Shown: in pieces, positions 1 through 9,762 of the stretch
Numbering within the stretch: the stretch's first letter is position 1
Layout: the number at the start of each line of letters is the position of its first letter
Assembly: GCF_000204055.1 (NCBI RefSeq)
Contig: NW_006768823.1
Location: 179,064-243,063 of the forward strand
DNA length: 64,000 nt
DNA from: Melampsora larici-populina 98AG31
Taxonomy: Eukaryota > Basidiomycota > Pucciniomycetes > Pucciniales > Melampsoraceae
Reading direction: 5' to 3'
Made by a program: the position numbers and the translations under genes
The notes under the pieces: model-generated
Databases searched by the model: none
What the model saw: only the letters and a program-made list of their open reading frames with translations
What the model was told of the DNA's origin: nothing

Positions 1-419
1 AAACATGTCTTTTTTACTTTTTCTGACCCGTGAGCCCGCTTGGAGCCTGTATTTGGTGAAATTGATTGATCTTCAATCACTCAAAAGTGCAAGTTCCCAG
101 AAAGATACAAAGGAGCTTGCAATTGGAGCATATGTAATGAGATCTTAATGTTATCTTTTTATTTTGCATCAAATATCGTTTCTTGTGGGATAAAAAAAAT
201 AAACCAATGTAGAGCTTTTCAAGCCAATACAGGCTACTTCTCAGGCCACGCTTTTCTTTTTAGCGGTAAGTCCCTTGCTCGAGCCTCGGGCCTTTGGCGA
301 GGGACTTTGATAAGTTTGCGCAAAACCCCGGGAACGGGATCCAAATTTACAGCCAAAACAAAAGGCACTGTCCATATTTGGAAGGCGGGTTCAGGTGGAT
401 TTTTTTTTTGTTTTTTTTT
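1..419. other. Left-edge sequence without recognisable gene
   Basis: The stretch is moderately AT-rich. Open frames of 64-96 codons on both strands overlap each other and show no domain-like composition or intron signals. I see no gene here. It leads directly into the dispersed repeat that starts near 420. Confidence 0.5.
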
Positions 420-640
420 AAAGTGCATTTCCGCATAATTGCATATAACACTAACTGAACAAGTTAAGTAAGAAGGAGACTAGTATACCTTGGAGAAACG
501 GCCATCTAGTCGGAGCAAGGGTTTTCGTCGTCTTTTGGCTTGTAGATTTTTTCCTCAACTTTTTTTTTTTTTTGACACTTTATCCTTTTTTTCCTTTTTA
601 AAGAATTGGGTTGTTTCCATCCGCATGGATTTTGGAATTT
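420..640 (+). repeat. Dispersed repeat, copy A
   Basis: This segment aligns by eye with 62590-62805. Shared stretches include aattgcata(t/c)aacactaact, aacaagttaa(g/a)taag, the run ggccatctagt(c/a)ggagcaag, and a downstream ggtttccatcc...ggattttgga block. The two copies lie in the same orientation about 62 kb apart. No coding capacity or terminal repeat is evident, so the repeat class is unknown. It may be an internal part of a longer family. Confidence 0.6.
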
Positions 641-997
641 ATCATCTTTTTGTTCAGATCTTATTAATCTTGGAAGTCACCTTTGTGCTTTTAGCACACC
701 CGCAGGAAAGCGGTGACCCTCTGTAAACACCTTTGTGCAAGCACACCCTCTCGGAATTCAGTGTAAGTACAGAGTCATTTAGTCTCTAACTTCTTGTGGT
801 ATCTACAGCGCTGAGCAGGTTTTTGATCCCCCTCCCTAACCCCCTATCCTAGAGTCAACTGGAGTCACGGGGGAGAGAGGGAGTTGCTTTTGGCGTGGGG
901 TAGCAGTGACAAGCCGTACCGAGATGTTGATTTAACCCATTCAAGTTGTTGTTTGAGCTAAGTGAAAGGAATCTGTCTCGGTAGCAATTTAATGTCT
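641..997. other. Non-coding stretch downstream of LINE fragment
   Basis: No gene is seen. A short imperfect direct repeat, cctttgtgc...agcacaccc, occurs near 678 and 727. The segment is probably old intergenic sequence or the 3' flank of the minus-strand LINE fragment. Confidence 0.35.
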
Positions 998-1094
998 ACC
1001 GAACCCTTTCATTGGGATTGAACAGTCCTAGGAAGCTGTTTCAGACGCAATCGAGTTGACATCCGAACCCTTTTGATGGGATTGAACAGTCCAT
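998..1094. repeat. Two direct repeats in the LINE 3' region
   Basis: The block ccgaaccctttcattgggat plus ttgaacagtcc near 998-1030 recurs, with minor changes, at 1061-1094. The start-to-start distance is about 63 bp. It lies just beyond the coding end of the minus-strand LINE fragment and may be part of its 3' untranslated region. Confidence 0.5.
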
Positions 1095-1118
1095 TGTGTC
1101 GTTGTGTTATGTGAGAGT

Positions 1119-2992
1119 TTATCCTCGGCTTTCCAGACGCGTATTCCCCTTGCTCTTCGGCCGTTCTCCTTGGCTCAGTTCCTGTAGGTATAAATTGAAA
1201 TGTACAAATCTTTTAGTCTCGAATATGTATTTAGCTAGTAAATGAAAAATCTTAGGCGAGTCTAACAATTTGGAACTGCTGTTCCAGTTGACTCGGATGC
1301 CTTCTTCTTTCATCTTCATCCTCATCCTTTTTCTTGCCTTCAAGTATTTTCTGCAGTCAAGTAAGAGCGATTAGTGTTTTCAATGAGACCACAGTTGTCA
1401 CATTTGGGAGTGTCAGCTAAACTTCTTTTGTGGAGGTGAGCATTGAGTGGACTATGTCCCGCTCTGAGTTGAAATATTACCGCTGCACAGCCTTTCTCTA
1501 AGTTGTCTAGTTCCTTGGCAATATCCTTTGCTTTTGTTCTAAACTCATTTTTACCTGGTTTAAAAGGGAAACTGTTGATGTTGAAGTTTTCGTTGGTTCG
1601 TTTCTTAAGGCTTCCTAAGCTTGATGGTAGTGACATTGCCATCTCTTGATCAGTGGCTGCCTTTCCTGCCCATTCATCGGCTAGTTTGTTCAATTCGATT
1701 CCTTTGTGTCCCGGTGTCCAGAAGAAGTTGATCTTTGTGTTTTCTGGTAGTTTTCTTAGTGTTGTACGTATTTGTATTTGCAAATGTTGTCCTGAGGTGG
1801 CTTTGGGTATGTCGTGTATTAATCTTAATACCCCTTGATTATCGCTGAAGATCGATAGTCTTGTCGGTGGAGGCCTTTGTTTTTTGAAGATATCAACTGC
1901 CAGTTCCGCTGCGAGGAGTAAACCTAGGAGCTCTGTCTCGTGGTTTGAGTAGTTGTTATTGTAGGTAACTGATTGAATCCTGCTAAGTTCTTTCGACACC
2001 GCTGCTGCTCCACCACCATCTTCTTTTACTGATCCGTCCGTGAAAATTATCAGGGCGTCTTCTTCTTCCTCCTCAGCGATTTGAGTTGGTAGTTTTTTGA
2101 TGACGTCTTCTCTCTTCTGATCTAGATTGAACACTTCTCCAATACGTCTAGCCCAAGGTGCTATAGGGAACACGTACACTGTTTCCACTACCTCTTTGGC
2201 TAATCGTCGTAGTTGATGGTCATTGATGATGTCTTGAATGGGTCCTCCGTGGGTTTTTGGTGTTTGTGAAAGCTCGTTAATGATGAACGTCCTCGTGGGG
2301 TGGGTTTCAGGTGCTGTCAACCTTTTTAGAATGAATCCGTGATGATTTTGGGCCGCTATCCATGAAAATGGGGGGAGAAAGACATCGTGACTCATCATAT
2401 TGTTTGATGTGCCTCTGAAGGCACCGATTGCAATTCGGTTAGCGCTATTTTGTATTTTGTCTAGGAGTTTCAGAGATTTTTTGTATGTTTTCTTTGTGAA
2501 CCAAGCTATGCTGCCGTAAAGAATTCTCGGTATGAGTACTGTTATAATGAGCTTTTTGACTTCCTTTGAACCTAGTCCTGAATAGCATTTGTTGAGTCTT
2601 CTAAACTGTTGTAGTGTGAATTCAGCGTTCTTTGACATGTGATGTAGATGACTGTTATATGAGAGTTTTGGGTCTAACCAGAGTCCCAACCATTTCACCT
2701 CTGTTTTTGGTTGTATTATGGTCTCGCCAAAATTAAACGGTGGGAAATTTTGGTTGCGTTTGTTGGTGAAGTGCCTAAGTTGAGCTTTCTTCTTATCGAA
2801 GATTGCGCCGTGTTTCCGGGCCCATTCCAGTGATTTGTCGGCATGGGTTTTGAGTAGGGCTAGGTTCCTTTCCCAGTCAGGTGACACTACTAGGTGAACC
2901 ACATCATCGATGAATCCTAATGACAATTTCTTGTCCTTGGGATTTGGGGTGTTGCAGGGATGCAGGTATGAGCATGAGCATACCGTGCTCAC
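1119..2992 (-). pseudogene. LINE ORF2, 3' half: reverse transcriptase end, RNase H, C-terminal region (frameshifted)
   Basis: This is the C-terminal half of a non-LTR retrotransposon polyprotein, which copies element RNA into DNA at the target site. The reading frame runs from the LTR junction at 2992 down to a stop at 1340. It opens just before the catalytic FIDD (RT xxDD) motif. An RNase H domain follows with the expected acidic residues: FTDGSV, HETELLG, FSDNQG and ADEWAG. A C-terminal CDNCG motif precedes a frame break. After the break a second frame (1343 to 1119) continues plausibly with LLLDCRKY and LLAKYIFETKRF, which resemble the usual LINE C-terminus, so one frameshift near 1360 splits the tail. 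The N-terminal RT and endonuclease are missing, and the chromovirus LTR begins exactly where the frame ends. The copy is inactive. Confidence 0.85.
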
Positions 2993-3186
2993 TGTTATGA
3001 ACACATATCATGTCACGTACACGAAAGCTATTACACACATGTCATGTTGTATAGATTGGTCTATTTATCCGCACTCCACGTTGTACTGTTTTCTCTTCCC
3101 TTATCCGACAATCTCAATAACCCAGTTGGACTACCAGGAACTCATCTTCACTCCGTGCTCCAAACCCCGGCAGGACAGCCGTAACA
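2993..3186 (+). repeat. 5' LTR of chromovirus 1
   Basis: This 194-bp LTR begins TGTTATGA and ends CCGTAACA, with TGTTA/TAACA as the inverted termini. I see no difference from the copy at 8845-9038. Flanking bases are ctcac on the left and cacac on the right of the element, a 4 of 5 match for a target duplication. A TCCACGTTGTAC motif at 3075-3086 and the ATCCGACAAT sequence at 3103-3112 are also present in the LTR of chromovirus 2, which places the likely transcription start near 3103. Confidence 0.95.
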
Positions 3187-3197
3187 TATTGTCGGAT
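3103..3197 (+). promoter_or_regulatory. Self-priming pair: LTR start of R and primer-binding site
   Basis: ATCCGACAAT at 3103-3112 inside the 5' LTR is the exact reverse complement of ATTGTCGGAT at 3188-3197, one base after the LTR end, where the primer-binding site belongs. Tf1/sushi-type chromodomain elements are known to prime reverse transcription by folding the 5' end of their own mRNA onto such a site. The site does not start with TGG, as a tRNA 3'-end match would. The same 10-bp pairing occurs in chromovirus 2. Confidence 0.75.
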
Positions 3198-3544
3198 CTC
3201 CAATAACGGACTGAAGATATTCATTAAAAGAATCGATTAATTGAAGAACGAGAAAATTAAGATTAGAAATCAAGATTAGATTAGAATTTAAAAGATTTTC
3301 AGGATTTACACCGAACCTTATCTCCACAAGAACCCTCACTAGAACCGAACACAATCTAAAACCTTCCGCATATACGTAGACTTAGTTGAATCGAAGCTCC
3401 AACACCACGTCGCCCACATACCAAACTCCCGGTGATAGCGACGACGCTTCCGAATCTGAGACGCCCACCTCCTTCGTTGACGCCGACGAATTCACCGGCG
3501 TACTTACCGATACTGAACCTTTCATTAGTTCTAACCCCGCACTA

Positions 3545-4627
3545 ATGGAGGAAATCCAGAAACAGTTGGCCGAACTCGCTAGTTCAGTTCAGGAAGAACG
3601 ACGCATGCGCCTCGAGGCAGAAGTTCGAACGTTGAACGCCGAAGCTAGGCTGGCAGCGATAGAGGCAGCTCAATCCTCTGACACCTCTGGCCAACAACCA
3701 CCACCTCCACCTCCATCCTCGGAGACCCCTCGAGAACCTCCCACACAACATGTGATGACTGCTACCACCCCTAAAGGACCAAAGGTCGCAGTTCCCGATA
3801 AATTCGATGGGACTAGGGGTGGTCCAGCCGAGATTTTCGCCAGCCAGGTGCAGCTTTACATGCTAGCCCAACCACACCTGTTCCCGGACGATAAGAGCAA
3901 GGTCATTTTCGCTCTGTCCTACCTGACTGGAGCCGCGAGTAGCTGGGCGCAACCACTCACTGCCGAATTATGCGACGCTGCCACCGCCCACCAAGTTACC
4001 TTTGATCGATTCGTCACGAATTTCAAAGCGATGTACTTCGATACGGAAAAAAAGTCCAAGGCCGAGCGTGCCATCAGAGCTCTATCTCAGAAGGGGTCAG
4101 TCGCCACGTACACCCATCAGTTTAATATCTACGCTAGTGCCACTGGATGGGAAGTACCAACCCTCATCAGTCAGTACGAGCAAGGACTCAAGAAGGAGAT
4201 ACGTGTTGCTATGGTGATGATGCAGGACGAATTTAAGTCATTAGAACAAGTCGCAAACCTCGCTATTAAAATCGACAGCAAGATTCACGGCGTATCTGAT
4301 CAGACCTTTGCCACCGCCAACTCCGCGCCTGACCCGAATGCGATGGATATATCAGCCGCCTATGTGCGACTCTCTGCTGATGAACGAGCGAGGAGAATGA
4401 GAGGGGGTTTATGCTTTAGATGTAACGGTCACGGGCATATTTCGTCTGATTGTCCTGATAAGAAAGCGGGGAGACCTTGGAAGGGGAAGAGTAATTTTAA
4501 ATCTAAGATAGCTGAGTTAGAAGTGAAGTTAGCAGCAATGAAGGCTAAAGATGAGGGTCAAGATGATAAACAAGAGGGAACGAGTAGGGGAGATACATCA
4601 AAAAATGGAGGAGCTCAGGATTGTTAG
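3545..4627 (+). CDS. Gag of Ty3/gypsy chromovirus 1
   Basis: Gag is the capsid and nucleocapsid protein that packages element RNA. The first ATG of the frame is at 3545 (MEEIQKQL), giving 360 residues. The equivalent Met is conserved in chromovirus 2. An N-terminal coiled-coil-like segment rich in E, L and R is followed by a proline-rich linker. Next is a retrotransposon gag domain with LYMLAQPHLFPDD and YFDTEKKSKAERAIRAL. Near the C-terminus is one CCHC zinc knuckle, CFRCNGHGHISSDC, and then a basic, low-complexity tail. The frame stays open upstream to a TAG at 3383-3385 without an ATG, and that extension is conserved in the second element. Gag ends at a TAG inside the frameshift stem-loop, overlapping pol in the -1 frame. 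Confidence 0.93.
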   Translation: MEEIQKQLAELASSVQEERRMRLEAEVRTLNAEARLAAIEAAQSSDTSGQQPPPPPPSSETPREPPTQHVMTATTPKGPKVAVPDKFDGTRGGPAEIFASQVQLYMLAQPHLFPDDKSKVIFALSYLTGAASSWAQPLTAELCDAATAHQVTFDRFVTNFKAMYFDTEKKSKAERAIRALSQKGSVATYTHQFNIYASATGWEVPTLISQYEQGLKKEIRVAMVMMQDEFKSLEQVANLAIKIDSKIHGVSDQTFATANSAPDPNAMDISAAYVRLSADERARRMRGGLCFRCNGHGHISSDCPDKKAGRPWKGKSNFKSKIAELEVKLAAMKAKDEGQDDKQEGTSRGDTSKNGGAQDC

Positions 4628-4644
4628 GTGTGCCTACCCTGAGC
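4600..4644 (+). promoter_or_regulatory. Programmed -1 ribosomal frameshift signal (gag-pol)
   Basis: In the gag frame the codons tca aaa aat give the canonical X_XXY_YYZ heptamer A_AAA_AAT at 4600-4606. A six-base spacer follows. Then a stem forms between GCTCAGG (4613-4619) and CCTGAGC (4638-4644). The gag stop TAG (4625-4627) lies inside the 18-nt loop. Shifting back one base enters the long pol frame. Chromovirus 2 has the same heptamer, the same spacer length and an equivalent stem with a compensatory base change. Confidence 0.8.
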
Positions 4645-7600
4645 CACCGAGAAAGTGTTATGACAGTTGAAGTTGGATCTACTAGAATTATGCATTGCAA
4701 TGAAAATGATCACCGTGTTTTCTTCAAAACTTCAGTATCCCTGTCCCACTTTCCTCGCGCCACACCACCCAAACTTTTTCATCCATTTTTCCTTATTGAC
4801 TCTGGTGCCACTCACAACGTCCTGAGCGAGTCATTTGCATCCAGAGTAGGCCTCCTTGACCACGCCGACAAAACCACAAGAGTAGTGACTGGCTTCGACG
4901 GATCTGTCAGTCAGTCCTCCTACGAGATCAACCTGAACCTTGGCAACGACACAACTCCGACACCCTTTATCATTACGAAGATCAAAGACACCTACGACGG
5001 GATATTAGGTATCCCATGGATCAAGAAGAACCACACCCGCATTGATTGGACATCCGGATCGATACGACACGATGAAGACCACATAGCAACTGCGGACGCA
5101 GTTTCGTCATGTCCGACAACACCCTCCGCAGGCCATGGTATGGACCCCACGAGGGAAGCTAGGATCAGTGACGAGGGGATGTGTATTAAGACTGTAACAT
5201 CCCCGCTATGTGAGTACCTTAATCCTTTAGACCCTGAATCGAAAGAAACAGCTGGAAAGCATTTCTTTACCACTATATCTCAGACGACGACAAGCACGAC
5301 ACCACCTGAAACCACAACACCAAACTGCGACACAAATGATGACCAATGCAACGACGACGACGCACATGCGACCACACCAGTGGTCTCGTCCGTTCCACAA
5401 CTGAACCCCCTGGAACCCGACGAGGAGCCTGAGGGGCATACTAGGAAACGTGACGAGGGGGCCAGCACTTTTAAAAGTACTACAGAGCCCCCGCAATGTG
5501 AGTACGATACAGTCCACCCTGATCCATCCCGTGAAGCAGCTGGCCAGTTTGACTGCCTCCTGAATAGTGCCCCACCCGCCACCATCGACGCAGCGAAGAC
5601 TTCATGGTCTACATCGGCAAGAATAGCGGCGGACTCAAAGATGAATGCCCCAGTCAAAACGGTCGAAGAGATGGTGCCAACCCGCTACCACCGCCACCTC
5701 CATATGTTTCAGAAGTCGAAAGCTCTCTGCCTACCACCGAGAAGGAAGTACGACTTCCGAGTAGACTTGATCCCAGGTGCTCAACCCCAGGCTAGCCGAA
5801 TTATTCCACTCTCACCAGCTGAGAATGAAGTTCTTGATGAAATGATCCAAGAAGGCCTGGCAATTGGCACGATTCGAAGAACCACATCACCCTGGGCGGC
5901 GCCTGTCCTCTTCACGGGGAAGAAGGACGGGAAGCTAAGGCCTTGTTTTGACTACCGAAAGCTCAACGCTCTCACTGTCAAGAATAAGTATCCTCTGCCC
6001 TTGACCATGGACCTGGTAGATAGCTTACTTGATGCCGAGAAGTTTACCAAACTGGACTTGCGTAACGCATACGGCAACCTGAGAGTTGCTGAAGGCGACG
6101 AAGACAAGCTAGCATTTATATGCAAGCAGGGACAATTCGCACCTCTTACAATGCCATTTGGGCCTACCGGAGCGCCGGGATATTTCCAATATTTCATACA
6201 GGATATCCTCGTAGGCCGTATTGGAAGAGACACCGCTGCTTACCTGGACGACACAATGGTTTATACAAAGAAAGGTGTGGACCACGAGGGAATAGTGGAT
6301 GGAGTTCTAGAAACATTGAGCAAACAGCAATTGTGGCTTAAGCCTGAGAAATGCGAATTTTCAAAGGACGAAGTCGAATACTTGGGACTGATTATTTCAA
6401 AAAACAAGATTAAAATGGATCCAGCTAAAGTCAAGGCAGTCAAAGAATGGCCAGCCCCTCGTAACACCCAAGAACTGCAGCGTTTCATCGGATTTGCCAA
6501 CTTTTACCGAAGATTTATAGACCAGTTCTCAAAACAAACTCGCCCACTTCACGATCTGACAAGACTGAATAGACCCTACACGTGGAATGAAGCATGCGAA
6601 AAGGCTTTTGAGGACTTAAAGACAGCTTTTACTTCGGCGCCAATTCTCAAGATTGCGGACCCATACAAGCCATTTATCTTAGAATGTGACTGCTCGGATT
6701 TTGCGCTGGGCGCAATACTGTCCCAAAAATGCGAAACCGACGGCGAACTTCACCCCGTAGCTTACTTGTCACGATCCCTAGTCCAAGCCGAACGAAACTA
6801 CGAGATTTTCGACAAAGAGCTTCTAGCGATAGTGGCCTCCTTTAAGGAGTGGCGTCACTACCTAGAAGGTAACCCCAACCGACTGGAAGTCATAGTGTAC
6901 ACGGATCACCGTAATCTCGAACACTTTATGACGACGAAGCAGTTGACGCGCCGACAGGCCAGGTGGGCCGAGACTCTTGGTTGTTTCGACTTCGTAATCA
7001 AGTTTAGGCCAGGCAGACAGTCCACGAAGCCCGACGCGCTATCACGACGCCCGGATCTGAAGTCTGACGATGACGACAAACTCAATTTCGGTCAAATACT
7101 CAAACCACAGAAAATCACACCGGACACATTCATGGAACTAGATGCTATAGAAGCCTTCTTTGACGACGAATCAATCCAGCTGGAGGACGCCGAACATTGG
7201 TTCGAAATTGACGTATTGGGAGTATCAGATGCAGAGGAGGAGACAAACGAGATATTGACTGACAACACATTGATTAGCATGATCAGGGAGAGTAATAACG
7301 AAGACAACCGTATCACAGAACTTATGAATGCCTGCCAAAATCCTATATCGTCAAAAGTCAAGAAAGCTTTACAACATTATACGGTAAACGATGGAATTCT
7401 GTACAACCAAGGTAAAATTGAAGTGCCCAATGTCGAAAAAATCAAGTACGAAATAGTCCGCAGCCGTCACGACACATTATTAGCGGGACATGCTGGAAGA
7501 GCTAAGACACTCGCGCTGGTCCGCCGTAGCTTTATATGGCCGTCACAAAGAGCATATGTGAACAGATACGTAAGTGGGTGTGATTCATGTCTCAAAGTTA

Positions 7601-8748
7601 AGACAAGCACGCAGAAACCTTTAGGCACATTGGAACCATTGGCAATACCATCGGGACCCTGGACAGACATCTCATACGACTTAATCACTAAACTCCCGGT
7701 CTCAAACAACTGCGACAGTATCCTAACAGTTGTGGACAGATTAACAAAAATGGCGCATTTCATCCCTTGCAGGGAAAGCATGAGCGCGGAGGATCTGGCC
7801 GACCTGATGATCAAATACGTCTGGAAACTCCATGGGACACCTAAGTCTATTATTTCTGATAGAGGTAGTATTTTCATATCCCAAATCACAAAAGCACTAG
7901 ATGCTCGATTAGGAATCAAACTACACCCCTCCACTGCTTTTCACCCCCGCACTGATGGTCAATCCGAGATAGTGAATAAAGTAGTCGAGCTGTATATCAG
8001 GCATTTCACGAATTACCGTCAAGATAATTGGGAGTCGTTATTACCTATGGCCGAATTCACGTATAACAACAACGACCACGAGTCGACAGGCGTTTCACCA
8101 TTTAAGGCGAACTACGGATTCGACCCAATGTTTAACAAGGTCCCATCCCCGGAGCAATGTATTGCAGTAGTAGAAGATAGGTTGAATAAAATCGAGGAGG
8201 TACAACTGGAGCTAACTCATTTTCTACAATTAACGCAGGAGAGAATGAAGCAGCAATTCGACAAATAAGTAGAGAAGACACCACACTGGAAAGTGGGCGA
8301 GCAAGTATGGTTGAACGGAAAAAACATTTCGACCACAAGGCCCAGCCCGAAATTGGAACATAAGTGGCTAGGTCCTTTTGACATTAAAAAAAGAATATCT
8401 AATTCTACTTACGAATTGAACCTCCCACTGTCAATGAAAGGAATTCATCCAGTTTTCCATGTTTCTATCCTTAGGAAGCATCAAACAGATACCATTGATA
8501 ACAGACTGCAACCACCACCAACCCCTATCGAATTAGAAGGTCAAACAGAATGGGAAGTTGACTCAATTCTAGATTGTCGAAAAAGAAGAAATCAACTTCA
8601 ATACCTTATAAGCTGGAAAGGGTTTGACGCAAGCCATAATTCATGGGAACCGGAGAATAATTTAAAAAACTGTAAGGATTTACTTCAAGAATTCAAAATT
8701 AGATTCCCAGATGCTTTAAGCAAGTACAAAAGAAGAAGGAGAAGATGA
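4621..8748 (+). pseudogene. Pol of chromovirus 1: protease, RT, RNase H, integrase, chromodomain; one in-frame stop
   Basis: This polyprotein carries out replication and integration. In order it shows an aspartic protease (LIDSGATHN, near residue 60), a reverse transcriptase with YLDD (residue 541) and RNase H (LECDCSDFALG, near 690). The integrase has an HHCC zinc finger (HDTLLAGHAG...CDSC, from about 945) and DDE-core stretches VVDRLTK and ISDRGS. The C-terminal chromodomain (EWEVDSILDC...YLISWKGF...NSWEPE, about residues 1310-1355) places it among chromoviruses. It is expressed by -1 frameshifting from gag. A TAA at 8266-8268 interrupts the frame between integrase and chromodomain. The frame resumes at once and matches chromovirus 2, so this is a nonsense change (a CAA to TAA change would explain it) and the copy is probably defective. 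Confidence 0.93.
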
Positions 8749-8831
8749 GAGAGGGCATAGCTTTTTCCCAAGTGGTTTTTTAACGCTGCCCGGGGAGGAT
8801 TGCAGAACTTGCAAGAGGGAGTTTGGGCAAT

Positions 8832-8840
8832 AAAGGGGGG
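8832..8840 (+). promoter_or_regulatory. Polypurine tract of chromovirus 1
   Basis: The purine run aaagggggg lies four bases before the 3' LTR, where plus-strand DNA priming takes place in LTR retrotransposons. Chromovirus 2 has aaaagggggg at the matching place. Confidence 0.8.
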
Positions 8841-8844
8841 ATAA

Positions 8845-9038
8845 TGTTATGAACACATATCATGTCACGTACACGAAAGCTATTACACACATGTCATGTT
8901 GTATAGATTGGTCTATTTATCCGCACTCCACGTTGTACTGTTTTCTCTTCCCTTATCCGACAATCTCAATAACCCAGTTGGACTACCAGGAACTCATCTT
9001 CACTCCGTGCTCCAAACCCCGGCAGGACAGCCGTAACA
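8845..9038 (+). repeat. 3' LTR of chromovirus 1
   Basis: This copy shows no difference by eye from the 5' LTR at 2993-3186 over 194 bp, which indicates a recent insertion. It starts TGTTATGA and ends CCGTAACA. Confidence 0.95.
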
Positions 9039-9762
9039 CACACACTCACTCTGTCGGATTTATGGCCCCGTGGGGGAGTACCTACTCCCCGTCGGAACAT
9101 ACATGTGAGTACTGTATCATGTAGTACTCACATGTTTGGGTCATATTGAGCCCTGGTACTCAAGGGCACCTCCACCTCTGCGCCCCCTACTCACAAATCG
9201 ATCCAACCCATGCGCACCTTGTTTGGATGAGTACACTCATCCAAACAAGTGGATATCCAATCATCGATATCGCCTCATTCATCCATCACGCCATCGATAT
9301 CATTCCAGTTCAGCGATTCCCCTTCGTCAAATCCGGCCACCCATTACTGGCCTCTCGTTCATAACTTCAGCCTCCTCACATAACTTTTCACTATCTTTGA
9401 TTTAACTAGACGTCTTGACAAGCCCAATCGAACTGTCGCTTTGGACTTTATACCGCCCTGGATATAGATTCGTATCATCTCCTTCGTGGGTCCGTGATTG
9501 TACTAGCCTCATGGCTCACGACTCATTAGGTAGCCACATTGTAATGTGGCTACCAGCGCTGGCGTGGGTTAACTTCGATATGAAAGAACTTGAGGACCTC
9601 GAATGGATTTCGGACGCTCGGTGAGTTGTTCTTCCTACCAATGACTTGTTTCTTCTTGCACACTCCTGGTTCAAGTACCTTTCTCAAATATTTTTCTTCT
9701 ATCTTTTGTTTCTTTCCGGTCAATCCTATCTCTTCAGCCCGTTCCAATATTTCAAAAGCAAC
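9039..9762. repeat. Hairpin-rich segment between chromovirus 1 and hAT transposase
   Basis: There is no credible gene. Four perfect inverted repeats lie close together. They are ggggagta/tactcccc at 9073-9090 (spacer cc), acatgtgagtact/agtactcacatgt at 9101-9135 (spacer 9), cttgtttggatgagt/actcatccaaacaag at 9218-9249 (spacer ac), and ggtagccacatt/aatgtggctacc at 9529-9554 (spacer gt). Their position upstream of the transposase suggests subterminal sequence of the hAT element, but I could not find its terminal inverted repeats. Confidence 0.6.

Noticed and set aside
2910..3206. Open frames of 91-98 codons inside the LTRs (also at 8849-9124)
   Set aside because: They are the same LTR sequence read in one frame and have no conserved start or domain. 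They are LTR shadows.
5227..5657. Antisense ORFs of 93-125 codons within pol
   Set aside because: They lie opposite a low-complexity Thr/Asp-rich linker of pol and are composition artefacts.
2988..9043. Perfect target duplication for chromovirus 1
   Set aside because: The left flank is ctcac and the right flank cacac. Four of five bases match, and short CA-rich strings match easily by chance, so I do not claim a duplication.
9052..9059. tgtcggat after the 3' LTR, resembling the primer-binding site of chromovirus 1
   Set aside because: Only eight bases, at a different distance from the LTR than the real site. Likely chance, and no element interior follows.
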